Of a DNA stretch of 64,000 bases, positions 33,637 through 42,601 are shown in pieces. The DNA comes from Salinibaculum sp. SYNS191 (GTDB lineage Archaea > Halobacteriota > Halobacteria > Halobacteriales > Haloarculaceae): assembly GCF_037338445.1 (NCBI RefSeq), contig NZ_CP147838.1, positions 1,674,001-1,738,000 of the forward strand. The letters are read 5' to 3'. Below the pieces are notes generated by a model, which did no database searches, had not been told where the DNA came from, and saw only the letters and a list, made by a program, of their open reading frames with translations. Numbering within the stretch: the stretch's first letter is position 1; every line of letters begins with the position of its first letter. The position numbers and the translations under genes were made by a program.

Positions 33637-34881
33637 TCAATCGAGTCCGGCGAGCAGCCGCATCGCGTAGGCGGTCCGGAGCATCTCGGCGGCGTCGCCG
33701 CGGTCGAACAGCAGTTCGTCCGTCGCGGCGACGTGGTCGAGGACGTCCCGCGATGCGTGTGTGGGTGCGGCCGCGATGCCGGCGTCGGTGTCGGCGGCCC
33801 ACTGCATGACGCGGAGGTCGCTCTTGGAGTCGCCCATGACGAGGGCGAAGGGGTCGTCGATGCCCAGCACCTCCAGCGCGGACTGCACGCCGACGACCTT
33901 GTTGAGTTCGAGCGAGCCGATTTCGGCGGCGTCGGCCTCGTAGTACGCGACGTCGATTCGCTCGAAGACCGTGGCGACAGCATCGGGGACGTCAGCGGCG
34001 TCGACGGCCGGTTGCGCGCCGGTCGCGGCCAGCACGTCCCGGATTTCGGGGTCCTGGTCGGCGTAGTACGCCCGGGCGAGAGCGGCTGCGTCGACGTCAG
34101 CGCCGACGACGTCGGCGACGGCGTCGCCGAGGAGGTCGAGGAGGTAGACGAGGGCGTCGTCGACGACGTCGTGTGCGTCGTCGCTGCCGGTTTCGAAGTT
34201 TGGTTTGAGGGTGACGTTGAACTCGTTGCCCTGGAGGTGACAGCCCCGGCGGATGTCCTCGGGGGCCTCCGAGAGGACGCGCGAGCGGACCTGGCCGAAA
34301 ATCGCCTGGACGTCCTTGTCCAGCGTCTCGTAGAGGAGTTGCTTGGTGTCGGCACCGTGGCCGGGTGTGAAGACGCCCGTCCCCGCTTCGTAGACGATGC
34401 TGACGTCGCCGGAGTGGACCATCTTGCTGCCCAGGCCCTGGATGAGAAAGCCCTTGACGTTCTCCAGGGTCTGTCCCGTGCAGATGACGATGGGGACGTC
34501 TGCCTCGTGGAACCGGGTGAGGAGGTGCAGCGTCTCGCGGGGAATCTCGTTGTCCGTGTTGCCGGCCGAGCGCAGCGTCTCGTCGACGTCCAGCACGAGG
34601 ACGTTGATGCCCCGGTCGTGTTTCGTGTAGAGGTCCAGCGCGGCGAAGGCCTGCTCGCGCGTCGCGAGCGCCGCCAGGTCCGCGTAGGTCCCGCCGAGGT
34701 GCGGGAACGCGTCGCGTATCTCCTCTTTCCGCTCGTCGAGTTCGTCGCGCGCACGCTGCCACTGGTCGAGGGCGACGCGGGAGTCGACGGGTGGAAAGAG
34801 GTCGACGAACTCCTGGTAGGCGCGCAGCGTCCCGGTGTCGAACTCCTCGTACAGCCGATACAGCAGGTCGTACCGTTCCAT
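33637..34881 (-). CDS. HAD-superfamily hydrolase, paralogue 1
   Basis: Start ATG at 34881 (MERYDLLYRLYEEFD), 414 aa. A helical N-terminal domain of about 90 residues precedes the HAD core: motif I VLDVDETLRSAGNTDNEIP, motif II ICTGQT followed by Lys, and motif IV GDSKSDLRVM. A large cap (about 180-300) contains RRGCHLQGNEFNVTLKPNF. The chemistry should be phosphoryl transfer or phosphate ester hydrolysis; the substrate is unknown. A near-identical copy lies at 42602-43846 between gdh and the KD(P)G aldolase gene, and this copy lies beside glpC, so a sugar- or triose-phosphate substrate is likely. Confidence 0.75.
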   Translation of the reverse strand: MERYDLLYRLYEEFDTGTLRAYQEFVDLFPPVDSRVALDQWQRARDELDERKEEIRDAFPHLGGTYADLAALATREQAFAALDLYTKHDRGINVLVLDVDETLRSAGNTDNEIPRETLHLLTRFHEADVPIVICTGQTLENVKGFLIQGLGSKMVHSGDVSIVYEAGTGVFTPGHGADTKQLLYETLDKDVQAIFGQVRSRVLSEAPEDIRRGCHLQGNEFNVTLKPNFETGSDDAHDVVDDALVYLLDLLGDAVADVVGADVDAAALARAYYADQDPEIRDVLAATGAQPAVDAADVPDAVATVFERIDVAYYEADAAEIGSLELNKVVGVQSALEVLGIDDPFALVMGDSKSDLRVMQWAADTDAGIAAAPTHASRDVLDHVAATDELLFDRGDAAEMLRTAYAMRLLAGLD

Positions 34882-34943
34882 GGGGTATCGCACGTGCGGC
34901 GGTCATATAGTCGCTCGCCGCCGAGCGGGCGAAGCGCCGCCGG

Positions 34944-35510
34944 CTACAGCACCGAGTCCGCGGTGGCCGCGCCGACGACGCTGAAGATAGCGCCGATGGA
35001 GATGGCCTTCAGCGTGGTCGCCGGCGTCGCCCCGAAGGTCTCGGGAGCGTTGAACACGAACGAAAGGAGTGTCACGGAGAAGTAGGCGATGAACAGCAGC
35101 GAGACGAAGCGCAGCGGCAGCCCGGCGATGGACTCCTCCCGCTCGACGTCGCGGTCCCGGTCGGCCCTGTAGAGGGTCGCGTACCCGATGACGACCACCA
35201 TGACGACGGTGATGCTCCACTGGAGCCAGTCCATCCCGGCGGCGAGGTTCCAGACCTCCTCGGTGACGACGAACGGGGCCGAGAGGAGGAACCCGCCGAC
35301 GAGTTGCTGGACCAGGTCGTCGAGCCCGAATATCCGACCGCCGGTGTACCTGCCGAGCGTCGCGATGGTCTGCCGGATGACCCGGCGCTCCTCGGTGGAG
35401 TCGGCCGCCTCTTCGAGTTCCTCCAGGTCGTCGATTAGCTCCTCGACCTCGTCCTCGACGTCGTCCGGGTCAGCGGGGTCGGCGTCCACGACCGCCCGTT
35501 TCTCGCTCAC
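34944..35510 (-). CDS. DUF2391-type membrane protein
   Basis: The GTG at 35510 gives a 188-aa product; an alternative start lies 18 bases upstream. The N-terminal 65 residues are acidic and probably a coiled coil (DVEDEVEELIDDLEELEEAA), followed by RRVIRQTIATLGRYTGGRIF. Four hydrophobic segments follow. I recall this arrangement as the DUF2391 family, of unknown function. Confidence 0.6.
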   Translation of the reverse strand: MSEKRAVVDADPADPDDVEDEVEELIDDLEELEEAADSTEERRVIRQTIATLGRYTGGRIFGLDDLVQQLVGGFLLSAPFVVTEEVWNLAAGMDWLQWSITVVMVVVIGYATLYRADRDRDVEREESIAGLPLRFVSLLFIAYFSVTLLSFVFNAPETFGATPATTLKAISIGAIFSVVGAATADSVL

Positions 35511-35724
35511 GACCGGACAGTACACCACCGAGCCCTAAAACAGTCGAGGATGGGTGGCCGTCCCGGTGCCCGGGAGGTGCTGTCGCGTGGACGAGTGCGG
35601 AACTCGCGGTCCCCACGACGTCGGGACGGTGGCGAGCGGACGGCCGGCGACGACGGCGCGCCGGCCGCTGGCGTGCCTGTGAACCCGACGAAACTACAAT
35701 AACGCCAGCCCGCCAGTGCAGTGT

Positions 35725-36363
35725 ATGAAGAACGTCGACGACCTCATCGAGGGTGCGAGGGAACTCTCCGAGCGGGGATTCTCGAAGGGCGAAATCGCGG
35801 ACGAACTGAACGTCTCGCGGGAGACGGCGAGCTGGCTCGTCCAGCGCAGCGACACCGCGGCCACGACCAGCCAGGAAGCGGAGCCGCCGAGCGGACCGCA
35901 CGACATCCACGTCGACTGGAGCGCGCTGGGGCGTGACTCCGCACGGCTGGCCTACGCCGGCATGGCGATGGCCGACCTGCTCTCGAAGCAGGGCGAGGCC
36001 GTCGACCTGACCGTCGGCATCGAGAAGGCCGGCGCGCCGCTGGCGACGGTGGTCGCGCGCGAACTTGACACCGACATCGCCGCCTACGCGCCCCGGAAAC
36101 ACCAGTGGGAGGAGGGCGACATCGAGGACCTGCAGGGGAGTTTCTCGCAGAACTTCGCGGACATCCGCGACCGGGAGTGCTACGTCGTCGACGACACCAT
36201 CACCAGCGGGACGACGATGCGCGAGACCATCGAAGGCATCAACGAGCGCGGCGGGACCCCGGTCGCCTGCGTCGTCCTCGTGGACAAACACGGCACCGAG
36301 GAGATAGCCGGCGTCCCGGTGTACTCGCTGATTCAGGCCATCCGCGTCGGCAACGCCGAGTGA
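35725..36363 (+). CDS. gfcR: GfcR sugar-catabolism regulator (PyrE-like)
   Basis: Start ATG at 35725 ([20 protein letters not shown]), 212 aa. An N-terminal helix-turn-helix ([20 protein letters not shown]) is fused to a phosphoribosyltransferase domain with the PRPP loop [13 protein letters not shown]. This is the layout of GfcR, the Haloferax volcanii activator of the semi-phosphorylative Entner-Doudoroff genes. It is separate from true PyrE. An ATAAC-containing element about 27 nt upstream fits a leaderless start. Its presence close to gdh, kdgK, kdgA and pyk agrees with the assigned role. Confidence 0.88.
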   Translation: MKNVDDLIEGARELSERGFSKGEIADELNVSRETASWLVQRSDTAATTSQEAEPPSGPHDIHVDWSALGRDSARLAYAGMAMADLLSKQGEAVDLTVGIEKAGAPLATVVARELDTDIAAYAPRKHQWEEGDIEDLQGSFSQNFADIRDRECYVVDDTITSGTTMRETIEGINERGGTPVACVVLVDKHGTEEIAGVPVYSLIQAIRVGNAE

Positions 36364-36412
36364 GCGGGGCGAGCGGCGGCGGCTTCAAGGGGCTGGGGCG
36401 TGTCTACTGTCC

Positions 36413-36790
36413 ATGCGCCTTGCACTCATCGCACACGACGACAAGAAACCGGACATGATAGACTGGGCGACCGAACACGAGGCAGTCCTCGCGCGCAACG
36501 ACCTCATCGCGACGGGGACTACGGGCGGCCGCCTGAACGATGAGACCGGGCTGGAGGTGACGCCGAAGGAATCCGGGCCGCTGGGCGGGGACCTGATGAT
36601 AGGCTCGGACATCGTCACCGACGAGTGCGACGCCGTCATCTTCTTCCGTGACCCGATGACCGCACAGCCCCACGAGCCCGACATCTCCGCACTGTTGCGC
36701 ATCTGCGACGTCCACGGGGTCCCGCTGGCGACCAACCGCGCGAGCGCGACGGCCCTGCTCGACGGCCTGGCGGCGGCCGAATCGGTCTAG
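36413..36790 (+). CDS. mgsA: Methylglyoxal synthase
   Basis: The 125-aa protein matches MgsA along its length: [15 protein letters not shown], the phosphate-binding [19 protein letters not shown], and [17 protein letters not shown], with the conserved His and Asp. The enzyme converts DHAP to methylglyoxal and phosphate, a bypass used when triose phosphate accumulates. Its place 49 bp after gfcR and near the glp genes fits a relief valve for DHAP from glycerol. Confidence 0.93.
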   Translation: MRLALIAHDDKKPDMIDWATEHEAVLARNDLIATGTTGGRLNDETGLEVTPKESGPLGGDLMIGSDIVTDECDAVIFFRDPMTAQPHEPDISALLRICDVHGVPLATNRASATALLDGLAAAESV

Positions 36791-36823
36791 CTGGGAGGAC
36801 GAAAAGTGAACAGAGAGACAGCG

Positions 36824-38560
36824 TCAGCGCTCGGCGACCTCTGACTCGTAGACGACGCCGCGGTCGCCGTCGACGGTGACGACGGTCCCGTCGGGAATCG
36901 ACGCCGTGACGCCGCCGACCATCGGCACGCCGAGTTCGCGGGCGAGCATCGCCGGGTAGCTGGTCGTCCCGTCGTCGGCGGCGAGGATGCCGGCGATTGC
37001 CGAGAGGTCGCCGCTGAACTCGCCGTCAAAGTCGGCCGGGACCGACAGCACCGCGCCGTCCGGACACTCCGCGATGTCGCCGTCGGTCGGGGCGAACACC
37101 GGCCCCGCGGCCCGGCCGCCGGCGACACCGCGGCCGCTGGCGAGAATCTCCGCCGCCAGGTGGACCTTCATCGTGTTCGTCGTGTTCGCGCCCTCCAGTT
37201 CGGTCATCATCCCCGCGAGCACGACCACCGTGTCGCCGCTCGCGGCGATGCCGGCGTCGATGGCCGCGGTCGCGGACTGCTCGATGAGTTCGGCGGCACC
37301 GCCGTCGGGCGACGGCTGGTACCGGGGGGTGACGCCCCACAGCAGCGCGAGGCGACGGCGGACCGACCGGGTCGGCGTCACCGCCACGACCGGCACGGCC
37401 GGCCGGTACTTGGCGACCTTGTGTGCCGTGTAGCCGGACTCGGTGACCGTGACGATTGCTTCCGCACCGACGTCGCGCGCGAGATAGCGCGCCGACCGCG
37501 CGATGGCGTCCGTCCGCGGTTCCGCGGCCGGCGGCACGCGGTGTTCCCGGGACTCGGCGTACTCCTCGCTGTCCTCGACGTCGCGGATGATGCGCGCCAT
37601 CGTCTCGACGACGCGTACCGGGTGGTCGCCGACGGCCGTCTCGCCGGAGAGCATCACGGCGTCGGTGCCGTCGAGGACGGCGTTGGCCACGTCGGAGGTC
37701 TCGGCCCTGGTCGGCCGCCGGGCGTGGACCATCGAGTCGAGCATCTCGGTGGCGGTGATGACGGGAATGCCCACCTCCTGTGCCCTGCGGATGATGCGCT
37801 TCTGGATGAGCGGGACCTGCTCCAGCGGGCACTCGACGCCGAGGTCGCCGCGGGCGACCATCACGCCGTCGGCCGCGTCGAGTATCCCGTCGAGGTTCTC
37901 GACGGCCTCGGCGCGCTCTATCTTCGCGACGACCGGGATGTCGGCACCGAAGGAGTCCAGCACGGCGTTGACGGCGTAGACGTCCTCGCCGGACCCGACG
38001 AAACTCGCGGCGACGTAGTCGACCTCCTCCTCGGCCGCAAGCCGGAGTTCCTCGCGGTCGCTCTCGTTGACGACCTCCAGACCGAGGTCGACGCCGGGGA
38101 CGTTGACGCCCTTCCGTCCGCCGAGTTCGCCGCCGGAGTCGACGTGGACGACGACCTCCTCGCCCTCGACGCGCTGGACCGTCGTCTCGATGCGGCCGTC
38201 GTCGAGCAGGATGCGGTCGCCGGGTTCGACGGCCGAGAGCGACTCCGAGAGCCCCACGACCTCGTCGTCGACCGTCTCGCCCACGACGAGGCGGCGCTCG
38301 CTGCCGGCGGGCAGGTCGACCGGTTCCGACAGCGGGGCCGTCCGTATCTCCGGCCCCGGCACGTCGAGCATCGTGGCGACCGGCTCTCCGGCCTCCTCGC
38401 TGACTGCCCGGATGCGGTCGATGACCGTCGCGCGGTGGTCGGTCGTGCCGTGGCTGGCGTTCAGGCGAGCGACCGACATGCCCGCCTCGACGAGACCCGC
38501 GATGGTCTCCCTGCTGTCCGACGCGGGCCCGAGCGTGCAGACGATTTTGGCTCGGTGCAT
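36824..38560 (-). CDS. pyk: Pyruvate kinase with C-terminal PEP-swivel domain
   Basis: Start ATG at 38560 (MHRAKIVCTLGPASDSRE), 578 aa; the open frame upstream overlaps the aldehyde dehydrogenase gene in another frame and was not used. The TIM barrel has ARLNASHG, VPGPEIRT, KIERAEAVENLDGIL, ARGDLGVECP and TATEMLDSM. After the usual pyruvate kinase C domain, residues 485-578 form a PEP-utiliser swivel domain. Its DGTTSYPAMLARELGVP has Tyr where phosphotransferring relatives have His. It makes pyruvate and ATP from PEP and is coupled to the upstream dehydrogenase gene (TGATG). Confidence 0.93.
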   Translation of the reverse strand: MHRAKIVCTLGPASDSRETIAGLVEAGMSVARLNASHGTTDHRATVIDRIRAVSEEAGEPVATMLDVPGPEIRTAPLSEPVDLPAGSERRLVVGETVDDEVVGLSESLSAVEPGDRILLDDGRIETTVQRVEGEEVVVHVDSGGELGGRKGVNVPGVDLGLEVVNESDREELRLAAEEEVDYVAASFVGSGEDVYAVNAVLDSFGADIPVVAKIERAEAVENLDGILDAADGVMVARGDLGVECPLEQVPLIQKRIIRRAQEVGIPVITATEMLDSMVHARRPTRAETSDVANAVLDGTDAVMLSGETAVGDHPVRVVETMARIIRDVEDSEEYAESREHRVPPAAEPRTDAIARSARYLARDVGAEAIVTVTESGYTAHKVAKYRPAVPVVAVTPTRSVRRRLALLWGVTPRYQPSPDGGAAELIEQSATAAIDAGIAASGDTVVVLAGMMTELEGANTTNTMKVHLAAEILASGRGVAGGRAAGPVFAPTDGDIAECPDGAVLSVPADFDGEFSGDLSAIAGILAADDGTTSYPAMLARELGVPMVGGVTASIPDGTVVTVDGDRGVVYESEVAER

Positions 38561-39996
38561 CAGAGGATGATGCTCTTTCGCTCGACGAACGACTCGATTG
38601 TGTACCCGATGCCTTCCCGGCCGATGCCGGAGTCCTTCGTCCCGCCGAAGGGAATGTCCCCGAGTCCGTGACTGGGCGCGCCGTTGATGCGGACACCGCC
38701 GGCCTGGAGCTTGTCGGCCATCCGCATCGCGCGGTCGTAGTTGGCGGTGAAGACGGCCGCGTCGAGGCCGAGGTCGCCGCCGTTGGCGATGGACAGCGCC
38801 TCTTCCTCGTCGGCGAAGGTGGTGACGACGACGACCGGACCGAACTGCTCCTCGTGGACGATGCGGGCGTCCTGGGGCACGTCCGCGAGCAGGGTCGGCT
38901 CGACGAAGCGGCCGTCGCGCTCGCCGCCGCGGACCAGCGTCGCGCCGCGGTCGACGGCGTCCTCGATGAGTTCCATCACCCAGTCGGCCTGGGACTCGGA
39001 GATGAGCGGGCCGAGGGCCGTCTCCTCGTCGAAGAGGTCGCCCGGCTCCCAGCCGTCCATCTGGGCGTCGACGCGCTCGACGATCTCGTCGTGGACGTCC
39101 TCGTGGGCGAGCACGCGGGAGACGGCGGAACAGCGCTGGCCCGCGTACTTCAGCGAGCCGCTCGTCGCGGCCGCGGAGACCGTTTCGAGGTCGGCATCGG
39201 GGAAGACGACGGCGGGCGCGTTCCCGCCCAGTTCCATGTGGAGTTCGACCATCCCGCTGACGGAGGCGACGTGCTTGCCGGCCCCGGAGGAGCCGGTCAT
39301 CGCGATGGCGTTGAGCCGGTCGTCGCCCGCGAGGACGTCGCCGATGTCGCTCGCGCGGCCGGGGACGAACCCGAAGGCACCGTCCGGGAGGTCGGGTGCC
39401 GCCTCGACGATGATTTCCGCCAGGAGCGCGCCGCTGACCGGCGTCTTCGTCGCCGGCTTCAGGATGACGGCGTTCCCGGCGGCGAGTGCGGGCGCGACCT
39501 GCAGCGCCGTCGTCGAGAGGGGGTAGTTGTACGGCGTGATGCAGAGCACGGTCCCGACCGGTTCCTTGCGCACGACCGCCCGCCAGCCCTCGTGGCCGTC
39601 GGTGGTCCCCTCGATGTAGTCGCCGTCGAGCGAGCGGGCCTCCTCGGCAGCGCGTCGGAACCGCTCGGCCGCGGAGTCCACTTCGCCGCGGGCGCTGCTG
39701 ATGGGTTTGCCGGCCTCGCGCACGATGACGTCGGCGAGTTCCTTCTTCCGGGCCTCGATGCCCTCGGCAATCGACAGCATCCAGTTCGCCCGCTGGACCA
39801 CCGTCGTCTCGCGCATGGCGACCTCCGCCTTCTGGGCGGCCGCCAGCGCCTCCTCGGCGTCGGCCGGTGTCGCCGCGGCGACGCGCGCGAAGGTCCCGCC
39901 CTCCGCCAGGTCGGTCACCTCGATGTGGTCCGTCGTCGGCGTCCACCGCCCCTCTATGTACAGTTCCTCGCTGTTCGATACGGGATTCACAGCCAT
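38560..39996 (-). CDS. Aldehyde dehydrogenase, possibly non-phosphorylating GAPDH or lactaldehyde dehydrogenase
   Basis: Start ATG at 39996 (MAVNPVSNSEELYIEGRW), chosen because the upstream in-frame codons lie on a TATA-like TAAATTTTTTG. The 478-aa enzyme has TPYNYPL, the cofactor site TGSSGAGKHV, general base Glu255 (HMELGG) and nucleophile Cys289 (GQRCS), with the ending PFGGTKDSGIGREG. GapN is favoured by coupling to pyk and a TrmB-like box upstream: oxidation of GAP to 3-phosphoglycerate would feed pyruvate formation. Lactaldehyde dehydrogenase is also possible, given mgsA nearby. Confidence 0.75.
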   Translation of the reverse strand: MAVNPVSNSEELYIEGRWTPTTDHIEVTDLAEGGTFARVAAATPADAEEALAAAQKAEVAMRETTVVQRANWMLSIAEGIEARKKELADVIVREAGKPISSARGEVDSAAERFRRAAEEARSLDGDYIEGTTDGHEGWRAVVRKEPVGTVLCITPYNYPLSTTALQVAPALAAGNAVILKPATKTPVSGALLAEIIVEAAPDLPDGAFGFVPGRASDIGDVLAGDDRLNAIAMTGSSGAGKHVASVSGMVELHMELGGNAPAVVFPDADLETVSAAATSGSLKYAGQRCSAVSRVLAHEDVHDEIVERVDAQMDGWEPGDLFDEETALGPLISESQADWVMELIEDAVDRGATLVRGGERDGRFVEPTLLADVPQDARIVHEEQFGPVVVVTTFADEEEALSIANGGDLGLDAAVFTANYDRAMRMADKLQAGGVRINGAPSHGLGDIPFGGTKDSGIGREGIGYTIESFVERKSIIL

Positions 39997-40028
39997 ACGA
40001 GCTAGTACGGGCGCAAGTACAAAAAATT

Positions 40029-40044
40029 TACTCACAATAGAATA
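40029..40044 (-). promoter_or_regulatory. TrmB-like box upstream of the aldehyde dehydrogenase/pyk operon
   Basis: On the minus strand, TATT-N7-GAGTA differs at one of nine positions from the TACT-N7/8-GAGTA motif reported for Halobacterium TrmB. It directly abuts the TATA-like TAAATTTTTTG (about 40020-40030), which lies about 27-30 nt from the ATG at 39996. Confidence 0.5.
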
Positions 40045-40320
40045 AAGATGTTCGAGGCGAGTCGGAGGACGACGAGAAGCGGCCCCAGACGCGGTCTCAC
40101 GGTCGAAACCCGGCGCTGGCAGGAATTACCGGAGCGGGGAAATCGGAATCAGAACCCGTGACCTCCCGGCCCGGTGGAGGGGAATCGCTGCGTCCGGCCG
40201 GCGGCTCTGGACTGTCGGGAGAACGGCAGCGAGGAGAGCGACGAGGGCGATGCCATCAGACGCCGAACGGGGACGGTCCGGGCCGGTCGGCGCGCTCGGC
40301 CGCGGCGACGGGCAGAGAGG
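40036..40320. other. Intergenic region between the dehydrogenase and trmB genes
   Basis: The 285-bp stretch contains the promoter region of the dehydrogenase operon at its left end. The remainder (40060-40320) is GC-rich, has no convincing gene and no recognised RNA. Confidence 0.4.
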
Positions 40321-41391
40321 TTACGACGCGTCGCTCGCGTCGAGGTCCGGCGGGGAGTCGCGGTCGACGGCCAGTTCGTAGGCCTCGATGTCCTCCAGGG
40401 CCGCCGCCTGGCCGCCGACGTCGACCGTCTCCCCGCCGACGTCGAGGGTGATGGCGGCAGTCTCGCGGGTGGTGCTGACCGAGATGTCGACGACAGGACC
40501 CTGGACGGTCCGGTACTCGCCGGACTCGACGTCCCGGCCCCGTACGGACGCGTAGAACGTCCCCTCGCTGTTGCTGATGTCCCTGACACACCGGCGGATT
40601 GTCGCGTAGCGGCGGGGGAACGGGCGCTCGTTCCGGCTCTCGACGAGCGTCGTGGCGGAAGGCCAGACGACGGTGTTCAGGAAGCCGAGGACGAGAAAGC
40701 CCAGTTCCGAGCGGTTGAAGATGACGCCGTAGTCGTCGCCGTCGCTCTGGAGCGCCGTCCGCGTCGTGTAGACGGAGTAGGTGCCGTCGGCGACGGCGAC
40801 CACCGGCGTGGTGAGTCCGCGGCGAGCGCGCGCGACGGCTGCGACGCGCGTGTAGTCGAACTCGTCCGCCCCGGGAACGTCCGCGGCGGGGGAGAGGAGG
40901 AGTTCGATGGTGACGCCGGCGTCGCGCTTGGCGGCCAGGTCGTCCTCGAAGCGGGCGAGCAGGTCGGGCGTCAGCGAGAGGACGAGTTCGTACTCGGCGT
41001 GGTCGACGACGTCAGCGAGGTACCGGAGGATGGTCTGGCGCGACGTGACCAGCGAGACGGCCTCGGCGTCGCGAGAGGGAGCCATGTACTGCTGTTCGAG
41101 GTCCTCGACGAGGTCGTCGAGCGTCGTCCGGACGTTCCCGAAGGCCTCCGCCGGGTCGATGGCGAGGACCTCCAGCGGGCGGGAGTCCCGGAGTTCGACG
41201 AACCCGTTGTCGGCGAGACTTCGGACGGTGTCGTACACGCGGGGCTGGGGGATGTCCGTCCGTTCGGCGATTTCCGAAGCGGTGAGTTTCCCGTGCCGGA
41301 GGACGGCGAGGTACGCCTCTATCTCGTACTCCCCGAAGTCGAAGCGCTCGCCGAGGTGTGCGAGGTTCCCGGAGAGTTCCTCGTTGGCCAT
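40321..41391 (-). CDS. trmB: TrmB-family sugar-responsive transcription regulator
   Basis: The ATG at 41391 is preferred because a TTTTAGCAAT element lies 27 nt upstream (leaderless); a GTG at 41400 would add three residues. The 356-aa protein has the TrmB winged helix (FGEYEIEAYLAVLRHGKLTA, PQPRVYDTVRSLADNGFVEL), a short helix, and the TrmB sensor domain with ELVLSLTPDLL and NTVVWPSA. In Halobacterium, TrmB controls glycolytic and gluconeogenic genes in response to sugars. It sits among the Entner-Doudoroff genes with likely sites at two promoters. Confidence 0.88.
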   Translation of the reverse strand: MANEELSGNLAHLGERFDFGEYEIEAYLAVLRHGKLTASEIAERTDIPQPRVYDTVRSLADNGFVELRDSRPLEVLAIDPAEAFGNVRTTLDDLVEDLEQQYMAPSRDAEAVSLVTSRQTILRYLADVVDHAEYELVLSLTPDLLARFEDDLAAKRDAGVTIELLLSPAADVPGADEFDYTRVAAVARARRGLTTPVVAVADGTYSVYTTRTALQSDGDDYGVIFNRSELGFLVLGFLNTVVWPSATTLVESRNERPFPRRYATIRRCVRDISNSEGTFYASVRGRDVESGEYRTVQGPVVDISVSTTRETAAITLDVGGETVDVGGQAAALEDIEAYELAVDRDSPPDLDASDAS

Positions 41392-41445
41392 GTCAGACAC
41401 TCGGAGCGATTGCTAAAAGAGTCTGTCCACTGTGGACCAGGAGGG

Positions 41446-42507
41446 TCATGGCGAGTCGAAGGCCACGGCAGTCTTGATGGTGGCATCGCCGCGTTCGAAG
41501 GCCGCAGCGAAGTCGTCGACGGGTGCGACCGTGGTGACGAAGTCGTCCAGGAACCACGACGGGAGGGCCGCCAGCGTCTCGATTGCGGCGCGGAAGTGCC
41601 GCGGACCGGAGTTGACGCTGCCGACGACCGCCTTGTTGTTCATCACGAGTTCCTCGTGGAGGCGGCCGCCGTCGACTTCGAACTCCCAGGGGTCGGGGAC
41701 GCCCAGCAGCGCCGCGACGCCGTTGGGTGCGAGGGCCTCGATGCTCTCGAAGGCGTGTTTCGCGTAGCCGGTCGCCTCGTAGACGAGGTCCGCCGGTTCG
41801 TGGACCGACGGTATCTCCGGCACCGGCGTCTCGCGGGAGTCGACGTAGGTCCCGCCCAGTGACTCGACGATGTCGATGGTCGGGTCCGGGCGGTCCCGCC
41901 GGCCGAGGCAGTACACGTCCATCTCGTCGACGAGCATCGCGACGGTCACCAGCCCGAGCGAGCCGTTCCCGAGGACGAGCGCCGTCTCCGGATCCCACGT
42001 GAACGACGACCGGGAGGCGCGGGCCAGTTCGAGCGCCTTCTCGGAGATGCTGATGGGTTCGACCAGAAAGCCCCACGACGCGAGTTCGTCGGGGAGGGGA
42101 ACGAGACAGTCGGCGGGGCTGGTGAAGTACTCGCTCATGAACCCGTGAGCCCCGTCGATGCCGCGTTCGACGGTCGCCTCGGGCGGGGCCATGTCGGCCT
42201 CGCCGCGCTCGAAGTACTCGTTGGGTCCCGACGGCGGCGGTCGGCGGACCGTCGGGACGACGACGTCGCCGCGGTCGAGGTCGGTCCCGTTGGGGTCCTC
42301 GACGACGCCGACGGCCTCGTGTCCCAGCACCAGGTAGTCCTCGCCGGCCGGCATGCCGCCGTGGTGACCCGCGATGACCTCGTGGTCGGTGCCGTCGACG
42401 CCGACCCGGAGCGTCCGCACCAGCGCCTCGCCCGGCGCGGGGTCGGGGCGCGGAACGTCGAGCAGTCGGGGCCGGTCCGCGCCCGCCTCGATAGCGATGG
42501 CGTCCAT
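41446..42507 (-). CDS. gdh: Glucose 1-dehydrogenase (zinc-dependent MDR)
   Basis: Start ATG at 42507 (MDAIAIEAGADRP), 353 aa. The catalytic zinc ligands and partners fall at Asp38 (VDGTDHE), His63-Glu64 (LGHEAVG) and Glu150 (LVEPIS), agreeing with my recollection of Haloferax mediterranei glucose dehydrogenase numbering. The cofactor fold follows with VLGNGSLGLV. It oxidises D-glucose to gluconolactone with NAD(P)+, the first step of the semi-phosphorylative Entner-Doudoroff route. It is divergent from the HAD-kdgA genes across a 94-bp promoter region. Confidence 0.92.
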   Translation of the reverse strand: MDAIAIEAGADRPRLLDVPRPDPAPGEALVRTLRVGVDGTDHEVIAGHHGGMPAGEDYLVLGHEAVGVVEDPNGTDLDRGDVVVPTVRRPPPSGPNEYFERGEADMAPPEATVERGIDGAHGFMSEYFTSPADCLVPLPDELASWGFLVEPISISEKALELARASRSSFTWDPETALVLGNGSLGLVTVAMLVDEMDVYCLGRRDRPDPTIDIVESLGGTYVDSRETPVPEIPSVHEPADLVYEATGYAKHAFESIEALAPNGVAALLGVPDPWEFEVDGGRLHEELVMNNKAVVGSVNSGPRHFRAAIETLAALPSWFLDDFVTTVAPVDDFAAAFERGDATIKTAVAFDSP

Positions 42508-42537
42508 GTCGTTCCCTCTCTCCCGGATGGAAAAATA

Positions 42538-42557
42538 TTTACCGGTTTCCGAGTAAA
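42538..42557. promoter_or_regulatory. TrmB-like box in the gdh/HAD divergent promoter
   Basis: TTTAC-N10-GTAAA is a perfect inverted repeat, and inside it TACC-N7-GAGTA (42540-42555) differs at one position from the TACT-N7/8-GAGTA TrmB motif. It lies 30-50 bp from both the gdh start (42507) and the HAD gene start (42602), beside AAAAATATTT on the left and AATAGTTATAG on the right. Confidence 0.55.
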
Positions 42558-42601
42558 TAGTTATAGAGACGCGATTGCGAGTCACTCCGATCGCCCGACC
42601 C

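Noticed and set aside
36824-39946. Fusion of pyruvate kinase with an upstream 460-codon extension
   Set aside because: The extension is an out-of-frame reading of the aldehyde dehydrogenase gene; the true Pyk start MHRAKIVCTLGP is at 38560.
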